From NCBI GenBank assembly GCA_022828595.1, contig JAKGHH010000002.1, positions 106,947,254 to 107,011,253 on the forward strand: a stretch of DNA of 64,000 bases. Reading direction: 5' to 3'. The stretch comes from Nelumbo lutea (lineage: Eukaryota; Streptophyta; Magnoliopsida; Proteales; Nelumbonaceae). The notes below the pieces were generated by a model that saw nothing but the letters and a program-made list of their open reading frames with translations, was not told the DNA's origin and did no database searches. Of the stretch, positions 41,441 through 54,622 are shown piece by piece. Position numbers and translations under genes: made by a program. Numbering within the stretch: the first letter of the stretch is position 1; each line of letters begins with the position of its first letter.

Positions 41441-44434
41441 TTATGTGTGTGTGTCATTGCACATGCATTCAGGGATAGGATACTTGGTCACATCCCTTCC
41501 CACTTTGCTTGTTCTGAACTCTGGCTGTCCTAGAGAGTCCTGGTGCAACTCTTTTATAATCCTGTTGAACTCTGATTCTGGAAGAGAGGAATTTAGAAAG
41601 TAAGGGAGCATTTGCCTTTTGTTTGGAGTTATATACTTCTTGTGCCCAGCATAGGCCCTATGCCCCTGCATTAACCATAAACATTTGTTAGTCACGAACA
41701 ATTAAGTAAAAAATACAGAAACTGGGGTAACTTGAAATGCCTAGGATTCTCAAAAAAATGGCAACACCTGAACACAAACAAAGATCAATGGTTTGTGTCA
41801 ATTCAGCAAACCAACTGTAGCTGAGTCCTTCATGTGCTTGTGACATACTAGTGACTAAACTGTAGTATGATATAGGAATAGGAGGCAGTACCTGAATGGC
41901 ATGGCCCATATTTCCCCCATGAGATGGCATGAAGACATCGCTATTCTCTGAAACAACATAATCAATAGCAGCCAAAACAGAGGCCCTGTCTGCAAATGGC
42001 TCCAATTCACCCGGCAAGGCAAGGTCATTCTTATTGTAGAAATAAGGAAATTCTCTGGTTAAAGGCAGTAATGCTTCTTCGCCGCCGAAGGGAGGCCCTC
42101 CTGCCCAATATATCCTTGTATCCCACGGAGCTCCAAGTGCCTTAAGCAGCCTAAATCATGCAGGGAAGAGAGAATTAAGTTTAATATGAGCAATATAAAT
42201 ACAACTAGAAATTCAAAAGAGAGGTTTTCACTTTCCAATCAGTACCTCATGACTTCTAAGGCATTCAAGGGGCAGAGCCCAGCAAGCTTGCGATCATGGT
42301 AAGTCATGTTTGATCTTCCTGTGAGGAGTTCCGGCCTTAACTTTCTCTCATTGTTGATGATCTCATCATACTCAAGTCTCAGCCCAGGAAGACAACCAGT
42401 CCTCACCCAAACATCTTTCTCCAAGCGTAGATGAAGAGCAAGGTACGATCCCTTGGCGCGCATCCGCTCTGCTATCTTATCACCAATTTCCAGAATAGGT
42501 GGGGAAAACCTCAATGCATGAAAAGCAACCTAATGCAGTATACAAATAGAACCAGACTCAGTTTTAGTTGGTGATTTTTCGATTACAGTTTTCACCTACA
42601 AGAAACAAAACATATATATTGAAGTGCAAGTTAATTCCAATTAAGATTTACAAAAGAAAGTTGACAGGAAATCAAGGAGCTTCCCTGCAATTTATGCAAA
42701 GCAAGTCAAGAAATCAGTAAGACCAAGCACATAACTACCTTGCACCGAAGCTTCTGAAGGTCAGAAGGAAGATCCTTAGAGAGCCTCGAGTCCAGACCTC
42801 GCAAGAGCAGAACTCCCTCCTTGTTCAGCTGCAGAACAAAGGATATATGCATCATTCTCTCTGTCACATGGGGCTCAAAAAAAAACAATTTTCACCAGAA
42901 AGTTGATAAGAGAAAAAAAGAGGACAGTAGTCTGGTTTCTTTGGAAGTCCAATCTCATGAATTGATCAGGGAGCAATGAAACAATTAACAAAAGTAACAA
43001 TCAGAAGCCCTTCTGAAAAGACCATTCACTTGGACTGTTAAAAATCGTTCAATGAGTATGAGTTTCAGTTTATTGCAATATTGTATATTCAGCAATTCAA
43101 TGTTCAAAGATCACCTGAATCTGTATAATGAGGATTAAATATAAAAAGAAGAAATTCAACTGTAACTAGTATTTCTTGAGATTTGGCCAACTTAGGAGCT
43201 ACCAATTATCAGACCAGCAACTTCACAGATTTCAAACTACTGTTGAACCCACAATCAAGTTCAAGTAGCTAATAAGAAACGCATGCATTATGAATAAGAA
43301 CAGAGAAATAGCTCCCAGGGAGGATATTCAAATCAACAACCAGAAGCTACAAATAATTGAATCGAAAAAAAGATAATGAATGGTTCTGACTTCTGAGTTC
43401 TTGGTTCTTACCCTCTTGAGGTAGCGTTGACGAATCCATTGAGGGGTGACATGAAGTGGAGTCCGCTTCTCCTCCACTGGTCTTGACATCAGATGCGTCG
43501 ACGGCAGAGATGAAACAATCCGTACGTCATTAGCAAGAACTTTCTTGAAATGCTCCAAATCAAATATATCAGAAAACTCACTGCAACCACCAAGACAAAA
43601 TCTAAAGAAAATCAGCAACTCAATTGGTCTCTCTTCTGTAACACAGAACGCATCATCAATTTATTTTTATCTGAATCAACAAAAGCTTATAGGGATTTTT
43701 TTCGTCTTAAAATTTGAACTAAGTACTAATCCTTCTTTCATCTTTATTTTTGTCTTGTTTTTCTTGATCTCTCTCTTTATTTATTGCCTCTATCTCTGTT
43801 CATGAGCTTATCCTTACCTTTCATCTCCCCAGATGACGTTGACTTGCAAGATTGGAACCACCAAGGCTGCTCCAAGAATCCGAGCGATGACAACGGCATC
43901 AACAATCTGATTCCTCTGCTGATTCACCCCACCTGAAACCACAACCATCATATACCTCCTACGGTTCTGCACAATCGCTTCGCTCGACCTTAGATACTCG
44001 TCGCTGAAATCCAGACACGGCCGGTAACCCAACCCGTCCGGCTGCTTCCAGAACTCCGTCTCCTCACCATCTTCCGCTTCCCCGCCGGCGTTCTCACCAT
44101 TTGCCCCAAGACCCATCTGTACAACTGGCTCCTTTTTCGGGAATAGCGTCTGCACCTGGCCAATCAAGCACGGGTTGTGCGAGAAAGGCAACAATGGGTC
44201 GAGATTGAAGCCCAACCTCAACATTCCGAACAGAGAAAAAAGAAACAGAACGGAAAGCCAGAATCTTGGCCTCCTCGAGGTGTTGAAAAACCAGTTGGCA
44301 TTCCTGGACGGCTTCTTGGGCGAGAGAAGAAGAGACTGAAGAGATGAAGACGAGAGAGAGTGGATTATCTGAGACGGGACCGAGATGTAAGAGAGCTTCT
44401 GCTTGTTGTTCTTCAACTTTGCCATCACAGCCAT
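41441..44434 (-). CDS. Plant O-fucosyltransferase family protein, six exons, intact
   Basis: Predicted GDP-fucose protein O-fucosyltransferase of the plant-expanded family, a type II membrane protein expected in the Golgi/secretory path. Minus-strand exons: 44434-43818, 43580-43412, 42828-42739, 42529-42246, 42150-41892, 41665-41441, summing to 1644 nt (547 residues). All internal junctions are GT-AG and keep frame. An N-terminal hydrophobic anchor lies at about residues 58-76 (FWLSVLFLFSLFGMLRLGF). VSGGVNQQRNQIVDAVVIAR (166-185) is the N-terminal nucleotide-sugar motif. ALHLRLEKDVW (about 323) carries the conserved Arg segment, and GGPPFGGEEALLP (about 403) the last family motif. VFMPSHGGNMGHAI precedes exon 6. 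Substrate unknown. A damaged partial copy lies at 34666-36690. Confidence 0.92.
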
Positions 44435-44560
44435 CAGAGAGACCCCCCTTCAGAGCCTCTCTGTTTCTGTTCTTCGTTTTCTTTCTCTGTACTCTAGAGC
44501 TAGACCAGAGAGAGAGAGAAGAGAAAGAGAATTTAATACAAAATGTTACAGATTTACACG
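44435..44560 (-). promoter_or_regulatory. 5' UTR / promoter-proximal region of O-fucosyltransferase
   Basis: CT/GA-rich sequence (ctctctgtttctg and agagagagagaag on the plus strand), common in plant 5' UTRs. No TATA box was assigned with confidence. Confidence 0.4.
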
Positions 44561-47354
44561 CGGCGAGAGCGCGAAATGCCTGTGATCAAATCAATCAGCT
44601 TTAACGAAGGTTAATGAAGAAGAGGATAGCAGTTTTGGAATTTGGATGGATTAACAAATCCCACTGGCCGAGGCCAACTCCCCATTCTTATAAGTTAATT
44701 GAACGTTTAATATTTTTAAATAATTTTCACCAAACACCCTTAATTTATCTCCAATTACTCACGAAGCCCTTCCAACAGAACCCCAACTCATAACCAACTG
44801 TCGATTGATCTTGACCATTCAATAAGTGGACCACCGGATCCAACGGCTGAAGGTACAAACTAGTCTTATGAAAATAGAAGGTAAAATAATGGAGGGTGGT
44901 TTGTTTGTTTTTTTCTTTTCTTTTTGTTTGAATGAAAAATGATGGAAAAATCAAAAACAATGAGTATCGTGTCGTGTTGTGAGAGTGCCAGCTGGTCCAC
45001 TGGCGGAAGGACATAAGACCACGTGACACTGCCGCCGTTGCACTTACCATTTCTCCGACACGCTGGTCGATAGGCGATAGCTCGACTCCCAATAATTATA
45101 AAACTCCAGCCCCTTTTTTGCCAGCTGGTTCCTACTTAGGACGCAGGCTTTACAGTCCACGTGTCGGAAAAAGGTTGCTTTATTAGCTGCCACGTTGGTG
45201 TGACAGGACGTTTATCCAATCCAAGACTAGGGGGCCCCACACCTAAAAGACTACTGCTGGTCCCTTTTGGTTTCCGAGGTGGCGAGATGGTCTCAGGATT
45301 TCAATTTTCAAACCGTGGCGACCCATATGGGTCACGACCCGATGGATTGGGATTCGTTTGGTTTTGTATTTTCCTGTCCATAGAAAACTGAAAAATCGAA
45401 AAATCGAACGGAATTGACTAATTGAAGAAACTGAACAAAAAAATTTGATTAACCAAACTGCCGTTTGGTTTCGGTTCAGTGTTTTGCAAAAATCAATGGT
45501 ATCAGTTCGATTTTTAATTAACCTAAAAGAAAATTGAGAGTTAATCGAATTGAATAGTATATGAGAAACTACAGCCGAAGGGAGATGAGAAACTATTGTC
45601 GAAGGAAGATCTTTCTTTCTATTCTTGTTCCAGCAAACGATTGCTGGGAATTTATATACAGAACAGAGTTCGGCTCACCACTAGGAATGCAATTACAGTC
45701 TCCTAAAACAATAATGAAAAACAAAAGAAATAACAATTAAAACATACAAGAGATAAGGATAAGGTTTACAGAGGATAAGGCGATTCTAAAATAAGGCTCG
45801 CTTGTTCGCTTAATATATAAATTAAATAAATTGTATATTGCATATATTTTGGTAATATTTATAATATAATATATTATACAGTTGCATATTTTTTATAATA
45901 TACATTAAAAATATATAAAAATCAAGAAACCAATGAACCAAACCAACCAATTAGCTAACCTATTGGTTTCAACATGGTTTTAGTTCCTGGTTTTTCAAAA
46001 ACCAATGGTACCAGTTTTGTTTTAAAAATTAAATCATGATTCGATTAATTAAACCGAGAGCACCCTTAACTTTATTTAAAACTGGTAATGGGTCAGGTTT
46101 AATTCGGTAGAGGGTGGACCAATCCTGAAATTATTATTAACCCGTTCTATGAAATAAATCCAGCATTTAACCAATTATTAATCAGGATAGGTGCGTCTGA
46201 CTCGATTAAAACTGATTGTACATAACATCTGTAGTTACTACTTTGGAACTTCACTTTTGATAATATAAATAAAAATGACAGTAAATAATAAATTGTTTAT
46301 ATATTGATAAAACTGTATCATCAAACAACAAATGCGAACCAATAATATGTGATTAGTTGAATCTTGATTTAATCAGAGCCAACATATTTGGTTCGATTTT
46401 GATTGAGTTAAGCCAACCACTTGAAGAGACTGTGGTTAAACCAAAGTGGGTTGGCAGATTTTGGATAATTAGATGGTTTAATCAGTTAAACCATGAAATC
46501 CACCTCTAACTATGAACCAAATCTTTATGAATCCGAACTGACCCACTGGGGCATCTGGGAACCCGAATTAGAATAAGTTTGAAAATGGTCTTAACTCAAA
46601 AGTCGTTAAGTAATAAGGTGAGTCATTGACCTCTTGTTTCCTTTTTCCTGTGAGCACAAGTCGGTCATATTCAATTAAATGAAACAACCTGGCAAGTTAT
46701 GGGACTGTGACTAACACGGAACCATGACCGCACAAGTTCGCTACTTCCATTTAAGTGATTAAGTTGATTGGGAAACGAAATTCAAGCCTTTATAACAATG
46801 TTGCTTACTTGTCCATCACTAAAGATGCTCGGAGTAAATGGACAACCAACTCCGTCAATTGATTTGTCCCTTGTTTGGATGGTTCTAACTATTGGTAATG
46901 GGCGTTTAATTCATTCATGCAATCAAGACAGACCAATGGGGATGTCAGTCTGGTGCAATTCGGGTTGGCCCAAATTAATATTTTACACTTTTTTGGATTC
47001 GGGTCTTTGGATCAGATCCCTTCAATTTTTGGTAAAAGATTAACCTAAGCCCGCCTAAGTTACATTCCTTCATATCAGTGGGTCAAGTTAAATGATATAT
47101 CTACACCGGTCCAACTTAATTTAGTTAAGTTTGGATTGGCCTTAATTTGTGTTGGCATTTTGGATCTATTCAACTTTATTGAATTAGGGCCGGGTTGGCT
47201 TCAAATTTGGGTAGGGTTTGTGTTGAGGTGAATTCCTGCTAAATGGACAGGTTGGCTTTAAATAGGGGGGGAAGCCAAGAATATTAATGGGGCTTCTTTT
47301 CAATTTTTTTTTTATTAAAAGTTAAAACCATTATTTATATATATGATTATTAAT
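44561..47354. other. Intergenic, no gene recognised
   Basis: AT-rich. The section 45557-45815 interrupts a repetitive aaccaa/ttggtt-rich sequence and contains atttatatacagaac, so it could be an LTR fragment, but no partner was found. Reading frames here do not resemble proteins. Confidence 0.4.
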
Positions 47355-47444
47355 GTTAAGTTTGGTTTGAAGGAAAAGGTAGGGAAAAGAAGAAAAATGT
47401 AGGAAAACTTATATTTTCCTTTCCTTTAAATCAAACACAGCTTA
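47355..47444. repeat. Short foldback MITE (tgtttggtttgaagg family)
   Basis: Left aagtttggtttgaagg, right cctttaaatcaaacacagctt: inverted. Related to 59825-59950. Confidence 0.55.
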
Positions 47445-47691
47445 AGTGAAAACAGGGTAAAAAAAAACTTTATAAATCAGCTTTAGGTGTTTCATCAAAG
47501 GTTCTTCAATATGTTTTCATTATTATAACTTGGAGCCAGACCCATCCTTTTTTAGAATGACTGCAATTGCTTACGAAAATAATGTCTGAAATGCCATGAT
47601 AGGGTGAGGTAGGGAGGTTTGGAGGGGGGGGGGTCTAATTGAAATTTTTATCAAATAGGAAGAGTCGAGATAGGAGAAGAATTATTTCTCT

Positions 47692-48033
47692 AGCTGTATT
47701 TAGAAACGATGCAAATAAATGTGAGTGCAAATATGTAGAATATAATCGGTTTATTGTAAAGTTGGGTTAATTTTGCACTGATATATTTACTTAACTGTAA
47801 TGGATGTAAACACGAATCCCAATAAAATATATGACTTTTTTTTTATTTTAATGCAAATTTATTTATTTTTTTATTAATGTACTTTTACATCTTATTATCA
47901 ATGTAAATATGCATTGATTTGTCATTTGTCAAGACAAAAATGTAATGTTGTCAAATACAGGCAAAAGTGAAATAGAATACAAATTTACCCTGAACCAGGA
48001 TTTACACTCTATTTGCATAGTTTTCAAACACAG
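47692..48033. mobile_element. MITE with gctgtatttagaaa ends, copy 1 (uninterrupted)
   Basis: Left agctgtatttagaaacgatgc and right gcatagttttcaaacacagcc are inverted. About 340 bp. Serves as the empty-site reference for the interrupted relative at 56921-58938. Confidence 0.7.
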
Positions 48034-48619
48034 CCTCTAGAATGCTGCATCAATGGAATAGCAATGCCAAAAAATGGAATCTCAGGAGAAACAACGGCAT
48101 ATCAGAATTTTAGAGAAATTTACTAATCTTGAAAATCCTTTGATTTTGGATTTATGTGAGAATCTTTTCTCCAAGATCCAAATTCATTTGAAGTGGGCCC
48201 CACTCATTATCTTGTAGTGAATAATGGGCACGGTATCTCTCTGTCATCTTGTTTGAATGTGTCACTAAAGTGGATTCCACTATTTTGAAAATTTAAAGAT
48301 TTATCAAAGATAAAAGAGACTTTTTAATAATTCCATTAGACATAACTTTGATAGGGGAGGACTTACTCCAATTAAAAAAAAAAAAAAACAAAAAGAGGAG
48401 GTTTCAGTATTTATAAGAAATATTAGAGGAGATTTAAGCCTTTTACCCTAAAATATACCATTGCAATACCTAAAAATTATCAATTTATTGTTTATTGTTA
48501 GCATTTCATCAGTTATCTGTATCACCTAATAAACAGTGGTGCCGGAATTGCAAAGAAAAGAGATTATTTTGGCCATTTTCAAATAAAAACTTGAGAGATA
48601 TTTGTGTTTTTTAATATCA
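48034..48619. other. Intergenic, no gene recognised
   Basis: AT-rich sequence without recognisable genes, with a poly(A) run near 48375. Confidence 0.35.
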
Positions 48620-48627
48620 CATCTAAT

Positions 48628-48912
48628 CATGGTTTTAAAAAACAACTTGGAAAATGGAATAGTTCTGACCACCAGCTTTTGAATCAATGGTTTGATTATT
48701 CAGTTCGAATGGATAATCCATTTTGATGACAAAAATTAAAATAATTAAAAATAAAATAATAATTAAAAACTGTTGAACGGGTTATAGGTTATTGACCGAT
48801 TTAATGGTTTTTAAATAGGAACCAAGTTTGAGGTAAAACAGAATTAATTACCTGAACGATTTTGGGGCTAAACGGTCCGACCGTCCGGATCAACGGCGGT
48901 TCGAAAAATATG
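48628..48912. mobile_element. hAT-type MITE (GGTTTTTAAAACC family), copy 3
   Basis: Begins catggttttaaaaaac and ends ggttcgaaaaatatg. Flanked by a perfect 8-bp duplication CATCTAAT (48620-48627 and 48913-48920). Confidence 0.8.
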
Positions 48913-48920
48913 CATCTAAT

Positions 48921-50470
48921 GTCCTTAACATTTTGGAATAAATTGGCAGTATTCGAAAATTCAAATGGTATGAGATAGTACGTTACAAAGTTGAGATACT
49001 TGAAACCGGCGCCGAAGTGAGAAGTGAAAACGTGAAATTGTAGGAACTGGGAAGCATTTTGTGGATTACGTTTACGTACCCGTGGAAGTCCAACGAGAAG
49101 GACGCAAACAGTGCTATCCTGCGCGGGGTACACAGATTAGCGTGTACGGGGTACACGCCAATCAGCGCGTCTCGTACAAACTGGCTCTCGCTCTGCACTT
49201 AAGTATTTTCTAATTTCTATTGGCCCGAGGAGAGGGAAGTCGTCGTCGTCGTCGTCATTCATGCTGACATGTGGGTCCCACCCCACGTATGTTCGCCTCG
49301 TTTCGAATCTCAAGAAACGACAACCTTCCACACCCGATGCACTGTTTTCACTGTTCCCCTCTTCTCTAACCAATCCAATGTTTGATGTTTCCCTTGGTCA
49401 TGAACGGAACGCTTCGCTTCGATTAATTAAATTGAACTCTGTTTTTTTTTTCAAAGCGGCCCTCCTGTTGTTTTGGATTTTTCATTATAAGCCCCTCGTT
49501 TTCCATTTAGCTTAAAAAACAGAGAAAAATAAAAAAAGAAATTGAAGAGGAATGCCATCGTGTCATTACTTCATGGAAGGATCCCGGCTTCTTCTATTTA
49601 TCAAAAGTTAGCCTTTTTTGTTAATTTTTTTTTTCACCAAAATTTGAGGAACCCACAAACTCATGTCAGACTGATACAAGAGGACATCTAAGAGCTGACT
49701 TAGGGATAACAATATTTCCTTTGTTTGAAATATTCTATTTTACTATATTCATGTCACCCTTGATCATGAGTATCTAGAAAACAATTTAAAACATATATTG
49801 GGAATATATGTTAGGGAGAATTACCAATCAGCCCAGATCAGAATTCTGATCTGGGCTTATAGGGAGAATGCATCATGACCGTGAATTGATGTCAAATTCA
49901 CGGCCAGGATGTGGCTTATAGGGGGAGAGAGGGTTAATAGTAGGGGGGTTGGAATTCAGAATTCTGCATAGGGTGTATTCGTATTTCTCCGTATATGTTA
50001 TATATAAGCTTGAATATAATAGAAAACTTGGGATTTGCATTGATATCTTAGGAAAATTCAAATAAATCTAAAAAAAAAGGTCTATCAATAAAATTAAGTT
50101 TAAGTCTCAAATATGAGTTATGAATAAGGTATGAATTACCAAGATGCAACAAGGGAATGGAAGGAAATGGTAGAAGAATTAAAACATTTTCTTAGGTGAA
50201 ATTACTGATTTCAATGATCATTTACTTAGTAATAAAAAAATTGATAAAATTGGTTCAGAAAGTAAAAACTTAAAGCATGTATAATTTTAACAAATGGTAA
50301 TACTTTAGGTTAGTGGAAGTATCTTTTTTTTTTTCTTTTATTTAGGAGATTTGTGTTGAAGTCTTTGCAATTGAATTTGTGTATATATAGATTAACAATA
50401 TTGACTAAGAGAATAATTCAAATTTAAAATAGGAAGGAATGTTTACAATTGATATTAATTGGGTTTAACT
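48921..50470. other. Intergenic, no gene recognised; contains a perfect palindrome
   Basis: AT-rich. A 28-bp perfect palindrome is at 49830-49857 (centre gaattc). A second hairpin (ccgtgaatt / aattcacgg) lies at 49879-49904. Confidence 0.45.
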
Positions 50471-50910
50471 TTTAATAATTGAATATGATATCATGTATAT
50501 AGTTGAGTATCAATTTTTAATGGTTGGGTATAGGTTTGTAACAGTCAAGTATATATGGTTTGTTGAGTATGGGATGGAATCAATTGAATACTACTATAAT
50601 AGTTAAGTATATGGATTTGTAATAGTTTATACCCGTTGAGTACTGATAGCAGTTGGATTGAGTTTCTAACAGTTTGTATTAGGTGGTGAGTATTGCTTTG
50701 TAAAGGTTGACTATGAACTTCTAGCAGTAGAATATGATTTGTAATAGTTTGGTATGTCTGGGTTTGTAGCAGTTTCTACCAATTCAGTATCGCATTGCAA
50801 TGGTTGAGCAAGGGTTTATTTGCAAAAGTAAAGCATGGTTTTTTATGAGTGGGTCTGAGTTTGTGATAATTGAGTATGATTTGTGATGGTTGGGTGTGGA
50901 CTTGCAATCA
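50471..50910. repeat. Degenerate minisatellite
   Basis: Many imperfect head-to-tail copies of a unit of roughly 20-30 bp resembling ttgagtatg...ttgtaacag, with variants such as gagtatgatttgtaatag. No coding sense. Confidence 0.6.
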
Positions 50911-50944
50911 TTTATAGTAACTAGTAAGAAAGTATGTATCAATT

Positions 50945-52196
50945 TTAGATGATGATAATGATAATAATAAGAATAATAATTATCCAAAATTTTCTATAAA
51001 TTTATATATTATTTATTTTTTGTTTCTTTATTATTAATTAGATGTAAATTGTAAAATCCAAATCTAATTACATAAACACCTCAACCAAATATGTGATAAT
51101 CAGATTGAGTTATGAAGTCTCAAATATCATTGGCATGCCTACTTGCTTGGCTAGACTATTAATTTTGCAGTGTTTTATCCATTTGGTGTATCTTTTTTCT
51201 TTTGTTCATTTATCAAAAAAATGCAAGATTTAAATAGAGGAAATTTAATGAGGTAAAAAGTAATAGTTCAAATTTACAATTTAAACTTTACAATTAAATA
51301 GGGAGTAAATTCAAAAATGAGTATTTTAGTCAAAAGAATGTTCTCAATCTTATTCATACTTCTAATAGTAGTGTAAATATAGAATTATAGATGTGTTCAT
51401 TTTTTTTCTACAATTTTTTTTTGTATTTTTGTATATAAAAATAAACTTTATATATCACACTTACTTTTGTTTAATATGATAAATATATGATATTATACAT
51501 GTGTCTGTATGTTTTTCAAAATTTATGTTTTTTTAATTTTTGTACTTTATATTTTATTAATTTTTAATATCTATTTCTGACATTAAAGGTTAACAAATTT
51601 AACCCAAAAGCTGAACTGTTTATTATTAATTTTTATATTTCATTTTTTGTCAATTATAAATTATGTATTTCATTTTCGTTATCAATAAAAATTATTCTTG
51701 TTTATTATAGTTATTTTTTTTAATTGACTAATAAAAATATCATAAATGTGTCTAATTTTTCTATATTTTTTTTGTAATTTTTTATATTTATTTATATTTT
51801 AAAAATTTTATTACCTAACTATGACTTCATAGGTTGATCAATTTGATTCGTATGGTTGAATTGCTTAGCCACCATTTGGATAAAAATGGTTTTATTTTTT
51901 AGTCACTTTTAAAATATATGGGTTTATATTGTTAGAAATATTGACACAAATTTAATTAATAACATTTATTAATGAAAAATAATTGAAAAATACAATAATT
52001 AATAAGAGAAAATGGGATTTAATACCTTATGTATAAGACTTAATGAGAGGGGATTAAATGAGGTAAAAAGTAATAGTTGAATATACATTTTCAACCCTTA
52101 TAATTAGAGATGGATTAAATACACAATTATAAGCATTTTAGTAGCCATTAAATCTGACATTAATGCTATAATAAAATGACTTTTATACCCTTTCAA
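50945..52196. repeat. AT-rich tandem duplication, copy 1
   Basis: Aligns along its length with 52233-54341. Shared landmarks: atccaaaattttctataaa, tcatttatcaaaaaa, gagtattttagtca, aggttgatcaattt, and tttcaacccttataattagagatgga. No gene in either copy. Confidence 0.75.
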
Positions 52197-52232
52197 CCCT
52201 TACAAGTGCACATGCTTTGCATGTGGCAATTC

Positions 52233-52700
52233 TAAATGATGATAATTATAGTAATAATATATCCAAAATTTTCTATAAACTTTATGTATGTTTTATTTTT
52301 TGTTTTTTTATTATTAATCAGATGCACATTGCAAAATTCAAATATGATTACATAATGCCTCATCCAAATATGTGATAATTAGATCAAATTGTGAAGTTTC
52401 AAGTATCATTGACAAATCTACCTACTTGACTAGACTCTTCTTTTTGTACTGTTTCATCTTTTTTGTGTATCTTTCTTCTTTTGTTCATTTATCAAAAAAG
52501 AAGTAAGATTTAAATAAAGGGAAATTGGATGGGTGAAAAGTAGTAGATCAATTTACAATTTAAACCTTATAGTTAAATAGGGACCAAATTCAATAATGAG
52601 TATTTTAGTCACTTTTTTTAAAAACTGAACCAGACTAGATGGTCAAACCATTGTTCTAGGAACTAGTGAGGTCACCAATTCTATTTTGGCCTTGAATCGC

Positions 52701-52733
<33 letters not shown>

Positions 52734-54341
52734 CGTTGAAATGGTCAAAGAACTGTTGACCCAGACGATTTAACCGTTAAAATGTTCGACCTGATTAACG
52801 TTATTGGGTTGCTTTCAAATTAATTACAAAATTTTTATTTATTTTAAAATAAGAATGAAAAAAGAAACTTTCATACATCATAAACTTGTTTGATTATTCC
52901 TAGTGGCCAAAATTATTTAGGGTTTTTAGTTTTCTCATTTCTATGATTCTTTTTAAGTTGTAATAATAAAAAAATTGCATCTCTAATAAAGAAATCGAAA
53001 AATTGGTGTAAGAGATGAGAGATTAAACACCAATCTTATATTAAAGTCTGAGATACACCAATGAAGCCAACAATCTGTGATTTGAGAAAGATTTAGAGAG
53101 ATGTAAGAAGAGGGCAAATGGTGTTGTAGCGGTCGTGATGATGAACATAGAGATATTAGCTTATGGTAGTTCCTTCTTCTTCTTCTTCTTAAGGAAAAAT
53201 GGTTCTATAACAATGATCAGTGAACATGGTATCAACCACCTCTGACAGCACTCCCTTTTCTTCTTCTTCTTCTTCTTGTTCTTTATTTTTCTTTCTTAAC
53301 TTTAACCAGTCGCCTCTTTCTCAAAGTCTCACACTCCCTTCTCATAATAATGTATATATACTGTGGACTTTTAATCTAATACTAATCTAACCGTCAAAAT
53401 AAAATGTTACATTATATTTTACATCTTATTGGTTTGACCTGCTCAAACTGGATTGTTGAACCATTGATCCGAAAACTAGAAACCAAAGCAATTCCATTTC
53501 TGGATCGGTTGTTAAAACCTTGATTTTAGTAAAAAAATCTCCATAATCTTATTCATATTTTTAATAAGTATTGTAATTATGGATGTATTTAATTTTTTCT
53601 ATATTTTTTTTGTATTTTTGTGTATAAAAATAATTCTGATATGCCACACTTACTTTTTGTTTAATATGATAAATACATGATATTATACATGCTCCTAAAT
53701 GTTTTTTTGCAAAATTTATGTGTCTTTTTTTATATTTTTTATTTTATTAACCCAAATGTTGAACTATTTATTATTAATTTTTATATTCCATTTTTAGTTA
53801 GTTCTGAATTATGTATTTTGTTTTCATTATTAATAAAAATAATTCTTGTTTATTACACTTATTTTTTATTTAATTAATAAAAATATCATAAATATATCTT
53901 TTTTTTTTGCATTTTTCTGTAAATTTCTATATTGATTTATATTTAAAAAATTTTATTTCCTAACTATGAAATCATAGGTTGATCAATTTTATTTGGATAG
54001 TTGAATAGCTTAGCCACCACTTGGGTAAAGAATGGTTTTGTTTTTTGAGTTAGTTTTAAAATATATGGGTTTATATTATTAAAAATATTGACAAAACCTA
54101 ATTAACAGTATTTATTTGTGAAAAATAACTTAAAAATATAGGATTTAATAAGAAAAAATGAGATTTAATATCTTAAGTATAAGACTTAATGAGAAGGGAT
54201 TAAATGAGGTGGAAAGTAATAATTGAAGTTACATTTTCAACCCTTATAATTAGAGATGGATCAAATACAAAATATGACCATTATAATAGCCATTAAAGCT
54301 TCCATTAAAACTATAATAAAACTTTTATAGCCTTTTCCAAA
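52233..54341. repeat. AT-rich tandem duplication, copy 2 (interrupted)
   Basis: Second copy of 50945-52196, expanded by the hAT-type insertion at 52610-53522. Confidence 0.75.
52610..53522. mobile_element. hAT-type non-autonomous element (GGTTTTTAAAACC family), long version
   Basis: Starts cactttttttaaaaactgaacc and ends cggttgttaaaaccttg, flanked by a perfect 8-bp duplication ATTTTAGT (52602-52609 and 53523-53530). Copy 1 of the tandem repeat shows the site without insertion. It contains a 24-bp A run (52708) and CTT repeats (53170, 53260). No transposase seen. Confidence 0.8.
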
Positions 54342-54457
54342 CAAAGAAATAGAGGGTAATTTTAGTCCAAAAAACGTTTCACATTGCATCCACACTTTCA
54401 TATATATAGAATAGATTAAGTATTAACAAATATAGATTGATACACACATACAAGACG

Positions 54458-54622
54458 ATCCAGATTTGCTCCTCACAACACATGCCTATACTAACCTCCA
54501 CACATCACGGATATCACCCGTATTTGTATATATCATTAATAAGGAGATATTCCTAATGCACAGTTGCAACGTGCTGTGAGGTTGGTATGGGACATGTTAT
54601 GTGAGGAACAAATCTGGATTCA
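54458..54622. mobile_element. Foldback MITE (tttgctcctcaca family), third copy
   Basis: Left gatccagatttgctcctcaca, right tgtgaggaacaaatctggattc: nearly perfect inverted ends. About 165 bp. Confidence 0.75.

Noticed and set aside
46768..47043. 91-residue ORF in the intergenic region
   Set aside because: No recognisable motif, no neighbouring exons, repeat-rich context.
49137..49373. 78-residue ORF with an Asp run
   Set aside because: The Asp run is a (gtc)n microsatellite read on the minus strand; no family features.
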